Assembly: GCA_012735335.1 (NCBI GenBank)
Contig: JAAYHO010000502.1
Span: 1 to 12,618 of the forward strand
Direction of reading: 5' to 3'
Length of the DNA: 12,618 bases
Source of the DNA: Gammaproteobacteria bacterium
GTDB lineage: Bacteria; Pseudomonadota; Gammaproteobacteria; Pseudomonadales; Pseudomonadaceae
The position numbers and the translations under genes were made by a program. Each line of letters starts with the position of its first letter. Position 1 is the first letter of the stretch. Below are positions 1 through 6,735 of the stretch, in pieces. The notes below the pieces were generated by a model that was given only the letters and a program-made list of their open reading frames with translations, was not told the origin of the DNA and searched no databases.

Positions 1-883
1 GCACCGCTTCGGCGTGCAGCAACGTCTGGCGCTGCGCCAGAAGGGCGTCGACGGGCGGCTCTGCCCGCATCAGTTGATCATGACCGCCACGCCGATTCCG
101 CGCACGCTGGCCATGAGCGCCTACGCCGACCTGGACACCTCGATTCTCGACGAGCTGCCACCGGGGCGCACGCCGATCAACACCGTGCTGATCTCCGACA
201 GCCGCCGGGAAGAAGTCATCGAGCGGGTCCGCGCAGGCTGCACCGAGGGCCGTCAGGCGTACTGGGTGTGCACCCTGATCGAGGAGTCCGAGCAACTGCA
301 GGCCCAGGCCGCCGAGGTCACCTGGCAGAACCTCTGCGAACACCTGCCGGAGCTGTCCATCGGCCTGATCCACGGTCGCATGAAGGCCAGCGAAAAGGCC
401 GAGATCATGCAGGCGTTCAAGGACGGCGACCTGCACCTGCTGGTTGCCACCACGGTGATCGAGGTGGGCGTGGACGTACCCAACGCCAGCCTGATGATCA
501 TCGAGAACCCCGAACGCCTGGGGCTGGCCCAGCTGCACCAGCTGCGCGGGCGGGTCGGTCGCGGCAGTACCGCCAGCCACTGCGTGCTGCTGTATCAGGC
601 CCCGCTGTCGGCGCTGGGCCGGGAGCGGCTGAGCATCATGCGTGAGAGTTCGGATGGCTTTGTCATAGCCGAGAAGGATCTGGAGCTGCGCGGCCCCGGC
701 GAGGTGCTGGGCACCCGCCAGACCGGGCTGATCCAGTTCCGCGTGGCCGATCTGGTACGCGATGCCGACCTGCTGCCGCAGGTGCAGCAGGCCGCTGCCA
801 GCCTCGCCGGACAGCATCCGCAGCGGGCCGCCGCGATCATCGACCGCTGGCTCGCCGAAGGACAGCAATTCGCCCAGGTTTAA
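1..883 (+). CDS. recG: ATP-dependent DNA helicase RecG, C-terminal part (5' end outside window)
   Basis: RecG is a superfamily 2 double-stranded DNA translocase that remodels stalled replication forks and Holliday junctions. The reading frame is open from base 2 and begins HRFGVQQRL, the residues just after the DEQH box (motif II) in RecG, so roughly the last 293 residues are present. In fragment numbering, motif III TATPIPRT is near residue 28, HGRM of motif IV near 124, ATTVIEVGVDVP of motif V near 149 and QLHQLRGRVGRG of motif VI near 177. The RecG-typical stretch EKDLELRGPGEVLGTRQTG follows. The C-terminus is complete and ends in TAA. The next gene starts 64 bp downstream and has its own likely promoter. 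The N-terminal wedge domain and Walker A are outside the window, so the integrity of the whole gene cannot be judged. Confidence 0.96.
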   Translation, partial: HRFGVQQRLALRQKGVDGRLCPHQLIMTATPIPRTLAMSAYADLDTSILDELPPGRTPINTVLISDSRREEVIERVRAGCTEGRQAYWVCTLIEESEQLQAQAAEVTWQNLCEHLPELSIGLIHGRMKASEKAEIMQAFKDGDLHLLVATTVIEVGVDVPNASLMIIENPERLGLAQLHQLRGRVGRGSTASHCVLLYQAPLSALGRERLSIMRESSDGFVIAEKDLELRGPGEVLGTRQTGLIQFRVADLVRDADLLPQVQQAAASLAGQHPQRAAAIIDRWLAEGQQFAQV

Positions 884-907
884 CCAGCCACACTCGGAAC
901 AGCCTCG

Positions 908-916
908 TGCTAAGAT
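908..916 (+). promoter_or_regulatory. Candidate extended -10 promoter for the HDOD gene
   Basis: The bases TGC-TAAGAT form an extended -10 (TGn followed by a hexamer matching TATAAT at four of six positions). They lie 32 bp before the start codon of the HDOD gene. No convincing -35 is visible 17 bp upstream, which extended -10 promoters tolerate. The gap after recG is only 64 bp, so read-through from recG is also possible. Confidence 0.35.
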
Positions 917-947
917 CGCAGGGCAATTTTTCGGACAAGGAATCACG

Positions 948-2339
948 ATGAGTGCCACCGCCACATTGCCTGATCTGCTGGAAAAACAACTGCAGCGCCA
1001 GGCCATCGCCTATCAGCTGCGTCCGCTGCATGAAGCCGGCCCGGCCAGCCAGCAGATCTCGGTCTGCCTGCTGTCCGATGAGGATGGTGTAGTACTGACA
1101 CTGATTCCCTCCGACCACCTGCTGGATCTGCGCGAACTGGAGAAGCTGACCCAGCGGCCATTGCAGCCGGTACGGGACAAGCAGTTGCAGCGGATTCTCG
1201 ACCACTATCAGTTGAGCTACCTGCCGGGCCTGCCTGCACTGGTCGAAGCGCCCTGTATCATCGAACAGGTGCTGTTGAACCAACCACGGGTGTGGATGCC
1301 CAGCGGACTGGCGGGCTGGTGTCTGGAGCTGGACAACCAGGCGCTGAAAGCGCTGGTTGACTCGGCCACCGCAGCCAGCTTCGCGGTACCGCTGGACAGC
1401 ATCCAGTGCAGTGCCGAGGATCCGGAACAGGACCAGCAGGACATCAGCGCCGCCGTAAAGAACTTCACCGCCCTGCGCATGCGCCAGCGGCTGGAAGAAA
1501 CCATCGAGATCCCACCCCTGCCCAGCACCGCCCAGCGCATCATGACCCTGCGGGTCAATCCGGACGCCACCGTGGAACAACTGACCGACGTGGTGGAAAC
1601 CGACCCCAGTCTGGCGGCGCAGGTGGTCAGCTGGGCCTCATCCTCCTTCTATGCCGCCCCCGGTCGCATTCGCTCGGTGGAAGACGCCATCGTCCGGGTG
1701 CTCGGCTTCGACCTGGTGATGAACCTGTCCATCGGTCTGGCCCTGGGCAAGACCTTCAGTCTGCCCAAGGACGCCCCCGAGCGCACCACTCCCTACTGGG
1801 AGCAGGCAATCTACAGCGCTGCGGTGATCGAGGGTCTGGCGCGGATGCTGCCCCGGGACCGACGCCCGGAGTCAGGCCTGAACTATCTGGCGGGACTGCT
1901 GCACAACTTCGGCTATCTGGTCCTGGCGTATATCTTCCCGCCCTACTTCAAGTTGATCTGTCGACATATGGAGGCCAACCCCCATGTGCCCGCCTGGCTG
2001 GTGGATCAGCACCTGCTCGGGGTCAACCGGGATCAGATCGGCAGCTGGCTGATGCGCTACTGGGACATGCCGGTGGAAATATCCACCGCCATCCGCCACC
2101 AACATGATCCGGACTACCAGGGCGAGCAGCATATCTATGCCAATCTGGTGTACCTGAGTCTGGCCTTGCTGCGCGAACGGGAGCTGGGCAGCGGACCGCT
2201 GATGCCCATACCGGATGCGCTGTTCGAACGTATCGGTCTGAGCCGGGAAGAGGCAGAGAAGGCAGTGGACAAGGTGCTGGATGCACAGGATGCGCTGCGC
2301 AAGCTGGTCACTGAGTACCAGCTGGGCTTCAACCGCTGA
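948..2339 (+). CDS. YbaK-like deacylase domain fused to HDOD domain protein
   Basis: This 463-residue, probably cytoplasmic protein has two parts. Residues about 15-150 resemble the YbaK/ProX family of aminoacyl-tRNA editing domains (pattern VVLTLIPSDHLLDLRELEKL, later VWMPSGLAGWCLELD). Residues about 175-410 form an HDOD domain, starting at IEIPPLPSTAQRIM and continuing through ETDPSLAAQVVSWA and VEDAIVRVLGFD. HDOD domains resemble HD phosphohydrolases but lack the metal-binding residues. Here the usual HD position reads LLHNFG (317-322), so no hydrolase activity is expected. In the N-terminal domain the lysine normally found in the first core strand of YbaK proteins seems absent (QQISVCLL at 35-42), suggesting a binding rather than catalytic role; that is inference. 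The ATG at 948 is chosen because AAGGA lies 6 bp upstream; the frame is open further upstream but runs into recG. Comparable proteins sit next to recG in other Pseudomonas. The cellular role is not established. Confidence 0.85.
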   Translation: MSATATLPDLLEKQLQRQAIAYQLRPLHEAGPASQQISVCLLSDEDGVVLTLIPSDHLLDLRELEKLTQRPLQPVRDKQLQRILDHYQLSYLPGLPALVEAPCIIEQVLLNQPRVWMPSGLAGWCLELDNQALKALVDSATAASFAVPLDSIQCSAEDPEQDQQDISAAVKNFTALRMRQRLEETIEIPPLPSTAQRIMTLRVNPDATVEQLTDVVETDPSLAAQVVSWASSSFYAAPGRIRSVEDAIVRVLGFDLVMNLSIGLALGKTFSLPKDAPERTTPYWEQAIYSAAVIEGLARMLPRDRRPESGLNYLAGLLHNFGYLVLAYIFPPYFKLICRHMEANPHVPAWLVDQHLLGVNRDQIGSWLMRYWDMPVEISTAIRHQHDPDYQGEQHIYANLVYLSLALLRERELGSGPLMPIPDALFERIGLSREEAEKAVDKVLDAQDALRKLVTEYQLGFNR

Positions 2340-2348
2340 GGGGTAACA

Positions 2349-2370
2349 CCGGGGGCCGAACGGCCCCCGG
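2349..2370. terminator. GC-rich hairpin between convergent HDOD and HU genes
   Basis: CCGGGGGCC and GGCCCCCGG pair around a GAAC loop, a nine-pair and almost entirely GC stem. It sits between the stop codon of the HDOD gene and that of the convergent HU gene, 9 and 8 bp from them. Neither side has a good U-tract, so it may work as a bidirectional terminator or 3'-end stabiliser of modest efficiency. Confidence 0.6.
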
Positions 2371-2378
2371 GTGACAGT

Positions 2379-2651
2379 TCAATTGACCGAGTCTTTCAGA
2401 CCCTTGCCGGGTTTGAAGGCGACGGTGTTGCTGGCCTTGATCTTGACTGGCTCACCGGTCTGCGGGTTCTTGCCGGTGCGGGCACCGCGGTGACGCTGCA
2501 GGAAAGTGCCGAACCCGACCAGGGTAACGGTATCCTTGCGGCTCAGAGCCTGGGTGATTTCATCGAGAATTGCGTTGAGCGCGCGGTTTGCCTGATCCTT
2601 GCTCAAGTCAGCCTTGTCGGCAATAGCCGCTGCGAGTTCCGGTTTACGCAT
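2379..2651 (-). CDS. hupA: HU family nucleoid-associated DNA-binding protein
   Basis: This 90-residue protein has the length and sequence of bacterial HU: an N-terminal helical dimerisation part (MRKPELAAAIADKADLS), the core VTLVGFGTF at 42-50, and the DNA-bending arm GKNPQTGEPVKIKAS at 60-74. Pro63 lies at the position that intercalates between base pairs in HU. HU dimers bend and compact DNA and act in replication, repair and transcription. The start at 2651 is chosen because GTGAGG lies 6 bp upstream and MRKPEL fits HU N-termini; the longer in-frame extension to 2771 has no family support. The gene is convergent with the HDOD gene. Pseudomonas has several HU paralogues, so the symbol rests on map position near recG and ubiCA and is less certain than the family. 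Confidence 0.92.
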   Translation of the reverse strand: MRKPELAAAIADKADLSKDQANRALNAILDEITQALSRKDTVTLVGFGTFLQRHRGARTGKNPQTGEPVKIKASNTVAFKPGKGLKDSVN

Positions 2652-2657
2652 ATAAAG

Positions 2658-2699
2658 CCTCACTTTGTGTTGTTTTTGTTTTCTGCTGCTTCTGCAGCA
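2658..2699 (-). promoter_or_regulatory. HU leader: CA-rich tract beside the ribosome binding site, preceded by a small hairpin
   Basis: Read on the minus strand, the HU mRNA leader has a hairpin TGCTGC-loop-GCAGCA (2684-2699). An A/C-rich tract follows (about 2664-2682), then the GTGAGG ribosome binding site (2658-2663). The tract contains AACAAAAA and AAAAACAA. Both fit AANAANAA, the catabolite-activity motif bound by Hfq with Crc in Pseudomonas, where it blocks translation when placed beside a start site. I saw no clear -35/-10 pair for HU in the upstream 120 bp. Confidence 0.35.
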
Positions 2700-2776
2700 C
2701 TGCTTTATCCAGCCCGCCTTGCCTGGCATGGGGTTGTTCAAGCCCGCACAGCATCGCACGACTCGAACCACAGCGC

Positions 2777-2793
2777 CAGCCGGAATCCGGCTG
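2777..2793 (-). terminator. Small hairpin downstream of rubredoxin, possible weak terminator
   Basis: CAGCCGG and CCGGCTG form a seven-pair stem around AAT, about 47 bp after the rubredoxin stop codon on the minus strand. No U-run follows it, so termination activity is uncertain and rubredoxin transcripts may continue into the HU gene, which has the same orientation. Confidence 0.3.
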
Positions 2794-2839
2794 ACAGATG
2801 CCGTTTATCGCCTATTTTCGGCAAAAAGCCAAGAATGTC

Positions 2840-3013
2840 TCAATCTGCACCCTGCTCGATCATCTCGAAGTCGTCCTTGCCGACGCCGCAATCGGGGCAC
2901 TCCCAGTCCGCTGGCACATCTTCCCAGCGGGTACCTGGGGCTATGCCGTCCTCGGGCCAGCCTTGCGCCTCATCGTAGATGAAGCCACACACCACACATT
3001 GCCACTTTTTCAT
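2840..3013 (-). CDS. rubA: Rubredoxin
   Basis: This 57-residue protein is a canonical rubredoxin, a small cytoplasmic one-electron carrier with a single iron bound by four cysteines. The ligands are visible as C6-x2-C9-G and C39-P-D-C42-G, and the aromatic core residues W4, Y13 and W38 are present. In Pseudomonas, rubredoxins pass electrons from rubredoxin reductase to membrane alkane hydroxylase and have been linked to oxidative stress defence. The start at 3013 is supported by AGGA 7 bp upstream and by the family N-terminus [10 protein letters not shown]; longer in-frame starts would add an unrelated extension. From memory, P. aeruginosa has two rubredoxin genes and a rubredoxin reductase gene between HU and ubiC; here there is only one rubredoxin and no reductase. 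The gene is divergent from ubiC. Confidence 0.96.
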   Translation of the reverse strand: MKKWQCVVCGFIYDEAQGWPEDGIAPGTRWEDVPADWECPDCGVGKDDFEMIEQGAD

Positions 3014-3113
3014 CTGCTGATCCTGCTGCTGCCGGTGTCCCCAGAGTATCCGCCAATCCCCTGCCACGCCAGCACCCGGCAGGGCCGGTTGCCCAGCGGA
3101 GAGCGGCGCAAAC

Positions 3114-3148
3114 ATGCTACCCTCTGCACATTGACACGACACTGACAC
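3114..3148 (-). promoter_or_regulatory. Pho-box-like promoter in front of rubredoxin
   Basis: On the minus strand, GTGTCAGTGTCGTGTCAA (3148 to 3131) contains two TGTCA cores spaced exactly 11 bp apart. This is the spacing of PhoB half-sites (CTGTCAT plus a 4-bp linker). It matches 10 of 16 informative positions of the 18-bp Pho box. Eleven bases later comes TAGCAT (3119 to 3114), which fits a -10 at four of six positions, and the -35 position (GTGTCG) is poor. Box, about 10 bp, then -10 is the layout of PhoB-activated promoters. The linkers are not AT-rich, which weakens the case. The same bases lie 18-35 bp before the ubiC start on the other strand. Confidence 0.4.
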
Positions 3149-3165
3149 AGCGACCACAGGTACCC

Positions 3166-3687
3166 ATGCGTATTCCCGATTGGCACCCGGCCACCTCACA
3201 CCCCCAGCAACCAACCGGCACCCTGCTTGATTGGTTGTCGGACCAGGGGTCGTTGACGCGCCGGCTGACCGCCGCCGGGCAGAATGACTTCCGCGTCGAG
3301 GTGCTGGCCGAGCAACAGCAGCCCGCCCGTGACGACGAGGCCGCCGCGCTGGGCCTGCACCCAGGCCAGCCGGTGTGGATCCGCGAGGTACTGCTGCATA
3401 CTGCGGGCGCACCCCGGGTATTTGCCCGCACCGTGGCCGACCTGCAGGCCTTCAATGCCGCCGGGGTACATCTGGAGAACCTGGGCAGCCGCAGCCTCGG
3501 CGAGCTGCTGTTCAGCGACCCGCGCATCCGCCGCGAGCCCATTGAAATCAGCCCCTACCCCGCTGCCTGGTTGCCCGCCGCCCTGCGCGCCGAGCACTGC
3601 TGGGCGCGGCGTTCACGCTTCTGCAGTGAACGCCTGCAACTATTGGTCTGTGAAGTGTTTCTGCCCGGCTGGCCGCGCCCAGCCTGA
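3166..3687 (+). CDS. ubiC: Chorismate lyase (chorismate pyruvate-lyase)
   Basis: UbiC splits chorismate into 4-hydroxybenzoate and pyruvate, the first committed step of ubiquinone biosynthesis, in the cytoplasm. The 173-residue product is close to the family length of about 165-180. Recognisable family segments are GSLTRRL (28-34), WIREVLL (71-77), FARTV (86-90), [15 protein letters not shown] (114-128), CWARRSRF (145-152) and LLVCEVFLP (159-167). By position, Arg73 and Glu163 should correspond to the substrate-binding Arg76 and Glu155 of the E. coli enzyme. The ATG at 3166 has AGG 7 bp upstream. The stop is 30 bp before ubiA, so the pair is probably one transcript and delivers 4-hydroxybenzoate to the next enzyme. 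No strong sigma-70 promoter is evident in the 152-bp divergent gap; TGC-TACCCT at 3115-3123 is a weak extended -10 candidate. Confidence 0.95.
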   Translation: MRIPDWHPATSHPQQPTGTLLDWLSDQGSLTRRLTAAGQNDFRVEVLAEQQQPARDDEAAALGLHPGQPVWIREVLLHTAGAPRVFARTVADLQAFNAAGVHLENLGSRSLGELLFSDPRIRREPIEISPYPAAWLPAALRAEHCWARRSRFCSERLQLLVCEVFLPGWPRPA

Positions 3688-3717
3688 TTCCGTCACTTTT
3701 CTGCTCTGGAGATTGCC

Positions 3718-4608
3718 GTGATCGGCCTGCTGATCAAACCCCTGTCCCGCCTGCACCCCCGCGCCATCGATTTCATCCAGCTGATGCGCCTGGATCGCCC
3801 GATTGGTATCTACCTGCTGCTGTGGCCGACGCTGTGTGCCCTGTGGCTGGCCGCCGAGGGCTTTCCCGATCCGGTATTGCTGGCGGTGTTTGTTGCCGGG
3901 GTGATACTGATGCGCTCGGCGGGCTGCGCCATCAACGACTTTGCCGATCGCCGGGTGGACGGGCACGTCACCCGTACCCGCAACCGGCCGCTGGCCACCG
4001 GCCGCCTCAGCGCTCGGGAGGCGCTGCTGGCCTTTGCCGTGCTGGTCGCGCTCAGCGCCTCGCTGCTGCTGTGGACCAACCTGCTGACCTTCAAGCTGGC
4101 ACTGGTGGCCGTGGCCCTGGCTACCGTCTACCCGTTCTGCAAGCGCTTTACCTTCTACCCCCAGGTGGTCCTGGGCGCGGCCTATTCCATGGCTATCCCC
4201 ATGGCTTTTGCGGCGCAGACCGGTGAGCTGCCGGTGGCCCTGTGGCTGTTGTATATCGCCAACCTGATCTGGACCGTGGCCTACGATACCGAGTACGCCA
4301 TGTGCGACCGGCCGGATGACCTGGTGATCGGCGTCAAGTCCACCGCCATCCTGTTCGGCGAGGCCGACCGCCTGATCATCGGCCTGTTGCAGGGGCTGGT
4401 AGTGCTGTGCCTGGTACTGGTGGGCAACCGTTTTGCGCTGGGCGGTTACTATTACCTGGGACTGGCGGCCATGCTGCTGAGCTTCGCCTGGCAGCAGTGG
4501 CTGATCCGCGACCGGGACCCGGATGCCTGCCTGACCGCCTTCCTGTCCAACCACTGGAGCGGACTGCTACTGTTTGCCGGACTGGTGCTGCATTACCAGC
4601 TGGCCTGA
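3718..4608 (+). CDS. ubiA: 4-hydroxybenzoate octaprenyltransferase
   Basis: UbiA is an integral inner-membrane prenyltransferase that attaches the polyprenyl tail to 4-hydroxybenzoate, the second step of ubiquinone synthesis. The 296-residue length matches the family. Both aspartate-rich motifs that bind Mg-diphosphate are present: NDFADRRVD at 73-81 and [13 protein letters not shown] at 189-201, the latter followed by [25 protein letters not shown] (25-37) is the typical N-terminal signature, and hydrophobic segments run through the remainder. The start is GTG at 3718, with GGAG 6 bp upstream. The first in-frame ATG is at codon 23, inside the conserved N-terminus, and would remove family sequence. 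It follows ubiC by 30 bp. Confidence 0.96.
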   Translation: MIGLLIKPLSRLHPRAIDFIQLMRLDRPIGIYLLLWPTLCALWLAAEGFPDPVLLAVFVAGVILMRSAGCAINDFADRRVDGHVTRTRNRPLATGRLSAREALLAFAVLVALSASLLLWTNLLTFKLALVAVALATVYPFCKRFTFYPQVVLGAAYSMAIPMAFAAQTGELPVALWLLYIANLIWTVAYDTEYAMCDRPDDLVIGVKSTAILFGEADRLIIGLLQGLVVLCLVLVGNRFALGGYYYLGLAAMLLSFAWQQWLIRDRDPDACLTAFLSNHWSGLLLFAGLVLHYQLA

Positions 4609-4620
4609 GGGCTATACGGG

Positions 4621-4654
4621 CAGTAATACAACTGCAACAAAATTGTTATCTAAT
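4621..4654 (+). promoter_or_regulatory. Pho-box promoter of phoB-phoR
   Basis: Three consecutive 11-bp units begin CAGTAAT (4621), CTGCAAC (4632) and TTGTTAT (4643), each followed by an A-rich 4-bp linker (acaa, aaaa, ctaa). The first two units make an 18-bp box matching the PhoB consensus at 12 of 16 informative positions. Ten bases after it lies TCTAAT (4649-4654), five of six to the sigma-70 -10, with no usable -35. That is the arrangement of promoters activated by phospho-PhoB, so autoregulation of phoBR is the expected meaning. Transcription would start near 4661, leaving a leader of about 27 bases. Confidence 0.75.
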
Positions 4655-4687
4655 CAGCAGGTCAGATATGCAACTGGACGGAGCACC

Positions 4688-5377
4688 ATGGCAGACAAGA
4701 CCATACTGATCGTTGACGACGAAGCCCCCATTCGGGAAATGATTGCCGTTGCGCTGGAAATGGCCGGATATCGCTGCCTTGAAGCAGAAAACACCCAGCA
4801 GGCGCATGCCGCCATCATCGATGCCAAACCCGATCTCATCCTGCTCGACTGGATGCTGCCGGGCACCAGCGGCATCGAGCTGGCCCGCCGCCTGAAACGC
4901 GATGAGCTGACCGCCGATATCCCGATCATCATGCTCACCGCCAAGGGCGAGGAAGACAACAAGATCCAGGGGCTGGAAACCGGCGCTGATGACTACATCA
5001 CCAAGCCGTTCTCCCCGCGCGAACTGGTGGCCCGGCTGAAAGCCGTGCTGCGTCGCACCGGGGCCCTGGAAGACGAGTCGCCCATCGAGATCGGCGGCCT
5101 GTGTCTGGATCCGGTCAGTCACCGGGTGACCATCGACGGCAAACCCGCCGAGATCGGCCCGACCGAATACCGTCTGCTGCAGTTCTTCATGACCCACCAG
5201 GAACGCGCCTACACCCGCAGCCAGCTGCTGGACCAGGTCTGGGGTGGCAATGTGTATGTCGAAGAACGTACTGTGGATGTTCATATCCGCCGCCTGCGCA
5301 AGGCGCTGGGTCCGTCCTACGATGGACTGGTGCAGACCGTACGTGGCACGGGTTACCGCTTTTCCACCAAGGGCTGA
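4688..5377 (+). CDS. phoB: Phosphate regulon response regulator PhoB
   Basis: PhoB is the OmpR-type transcription factor that, when phosphorylated by PhoR under phosphate limitation, binds Pho boxes and recruits RNA polymerase. The 229-residue length is exactly that of the family. The receiver domain (about 4-120) has the acidic pocket D10/D11, phospho-acceptor Asp54 (LLDWMLPG), Thr84 and Lys106 (TKPFSP). A winged-helix DNA-binding domain occupies about 130-226, with recognition-helix region [14 protein letters not shown] and wing VRGTGYRF. The ATG at 4688 is preceded by GGAG with a short 4-bp spacer; an upstream in-frame start at 4574 would lie inside ubiA and has no family support. A Pho box lies immediately upstream and phoR begins 46 bp downstream. 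Confidence 0.97.
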   Translation: MADKTILIVDDEAPIREMIAVALEMAGYRCLEAENTQQAHAAIIDAKPDLILLDWMLPGTSGIELARRLKRDELTADIPIIMLTAKGEEDNKIQGLETGADDYITKPFSPRELVARLKAVLRRTGALEDESPIEIGGLCLDPVSHRVTIDGKPAEIGPTEYRLLQFFMTHQERAYTRSQLLDQVWGGNVYVEERTVDVHIRRLRKALGPSYDGLVQTVRGTGYRFSTKG

Positions 5378-5423
5378 GTGCTGGTCGGACCGGCTTGCAG
5401 CGCCCCTTCAGCAGGATGAACAG

Positions 5424-6725
5424 GTGAGTAGAAACTGGTTCACGGCGATTATCGGCAGGCTGTTCTGGCTGCTGCTGGCCTGCCTGATCATCGGACTGGC
5501 CCTCGGGCAACCCGCCTGGGCACTGGTCGTCGGGCTCGGTATCTACCTGCTGCACACCCTCTGGCAGACCCGACGCCTGCAACACTGGCTGCGTACCCGC
5601 CCCGGTGAGCCGCCACCGGAAGCCCGGGGCCTGTGGGGCAGCATCTTCGACGACATCTATCGCCTGCAACGCCGGGATCAACGGGCCCGGGGTCGGCTAC
5701 AGGCGGTCATCGAGCGCATTCAGACCTCCACCGCCGCACTGCGCGACGGAGTAGTGATGCTCGACCGCGAGGGCCATCTGGAATGGTGGAACCACTCGGC
5801 CGAGCAGCTGCTGGGCCTGCGCGCGCCCAACGACAGCGGCCAGCATGTACATAACCTGCTGCGCGACCCCCGGTTTGTCGAATACTTCGACAAGGCCGAC
5901 TACCGCGAACCGTTGAACATCCCTTCTCCGCTGAGCATCAGCACCTGGCTGCAGTACAACATCACCCGCTATGGCAACGGCGAACGGTTGATCCTGGTAC
6001 GCGACGTGACCCGGCTGCATAACCTCGAACAGATGCGCAAGGACTTCGTCGCCAACGTCTCCCATGAACTGCGCACTCCGCTGACCGTGCTGGTGGGCTA
6101 TCTGGAAACCATGCTCGACAGTGAAGAAGGCAGCAACTCCCGCTGGCTGCGCCCGTTGAACCAGATGCAGCAACAGGCCAGCCGCATGCAGAGCCTGCTC
6201 AATGACCTGCTGATGCTGTCACGCCTGGAAACCTCCGACACCCGGGCCGAGGAAAAGCCGGTGCGCATCGACCTGCTGCTGCCGGATATCCGCAAGGACG
6301 CGCTGGCTCTGTCCGGTGAGCGCCAGCATGAGATCTCGCTGGAGTGCCACACCAGCGTCGCCCTGCGCGGGCTGGAAACCGAGCTGCGCAGCGCCATTTC
6401 CAACCTGGTCTACAACGCGGTGAAATACACCCAGGACGGCGGACAGATCCAGATCAGCTGGAGCCAGGACGAACAGGGTGCCCGCCTGAGCGTAACGGAT
6501 AACGGCCCGGGGATTTCACCGGAACACCTGTCGCGCCTCACCGAACGTTTCTATCGGGTCGACTCCAGCCGCAACAGCACCACCGGTGGCACCGGGCTGG
6601 GCCTGGCCATCGTCAAGCATGTGCTGATGCGCCATCAGGGTGAACTGCAGATCAGCAGTACCCCCGGCAAGGGCAGTACCTTTACCTGCGTGTTCCCGGC
6701 CGCCCGGCTGCTTACCGAGTCCTGA
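5424..6725 (+). CDS. phoR: Phosphate regulon sensor histidine kinase PhoR
   Basis: PhoR is the inner-membrane kinase/phosphatase that controls PhoB according to the state of the Pst transporter, signalled through PhoU. The 433-residue protein has two N-terminal membrane segments (about 8-28 and 31-47) with almost no periplasmic loop, as expected for PhoR, which does not sense phosphate directly. A PAS domain follows (about 93-197, including GVVMLDREGHLEWWN). The H-box FVANVSHELRTPL (208-220) carries His214, the N-box NLVYNAVKY has Asn331, and the G-boxes are DNGPGI (359-364) and GTGLGL (389-394). The GTG at 5424 is chosen because AGGA lies 7 bp upstream and the protein then has the family N-terminus; starts further upstream run into phoB, and the ATG at 5416 is out of frame. 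It is very probably co-transcribed with phoB. Confidence 0.96.
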   Translation: MSRNWFTAIIGRLFWLLLACLIIGLALGQPAWALVVGLGIYLLHTLWQTRRLQHWLRTRPGEPPPEARGLWGSIFDDIYRLQRRDQRARGRLQAVIERIQTSTAALRDGVVMLDREGHLEWWNHSAEQLLGLRAPNDSGQHVHNLLRDPRFVEYFDKADYREPLNIPSPLSISTWLQYNITRYGNGERLILVRDVTRLHNLEQMRKDFVANVSHELRTPLTVLVGYLETMLDSEEGSNSRWLRPLNQMQQQASRMQSLLNDLLMLSRLETSDTRAEEKPVRIDLLLPDIRKDALALSGERQHEISLECHTSVALRGLETELRSAISNLVYNAVKYTQDGGQIQISWSQDEQGARLSVTDNGPGISPEHLSRLTERFYRVDSSRNSTTGGTGLGLAIVKHVLMRHQGELQISSTPGKGSTFTCVFPAARLLTES

Positions 6726-6735
6726 AAGCTGTCGC

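Noticed and set aside
2684..2699. TGCTGC/GCAGCA hairpin as a terminator
   Set aside because: It lies within the HU leader, is only six pairs long and has no U-tract in the direction of HU transcription; it is reported as part of the leader.
2379..2771. 130-codon reading of the HU frame
   Set aside because: HU is about 90 residues and the start at 2651 has the conserved N-terminus and a ribosome binding site.
3131..3159. TTGACA at 3131 as the -35 of a ubiC promoter
   Set aside because: No -10 occurs 16-18 bp downstream and transcription would start at or inside the ubiC start codon.
2840..3412. 190-codon reading of the rubredoxin frame
   Set aside because: The extra 133 residues are Arg/Ala/Pro-rich, overlap ubiC on the other strand, and are absent from rubredoxins; the start at 3013 has a good ribosome binding site.
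3640..4554. Open frame of 304 codons on the minus strand opposite ubiA
   Set aside because: It is a Gln/Gly/His-rich antisense shadow of a well-recognised membrane prenyltransferase gene.
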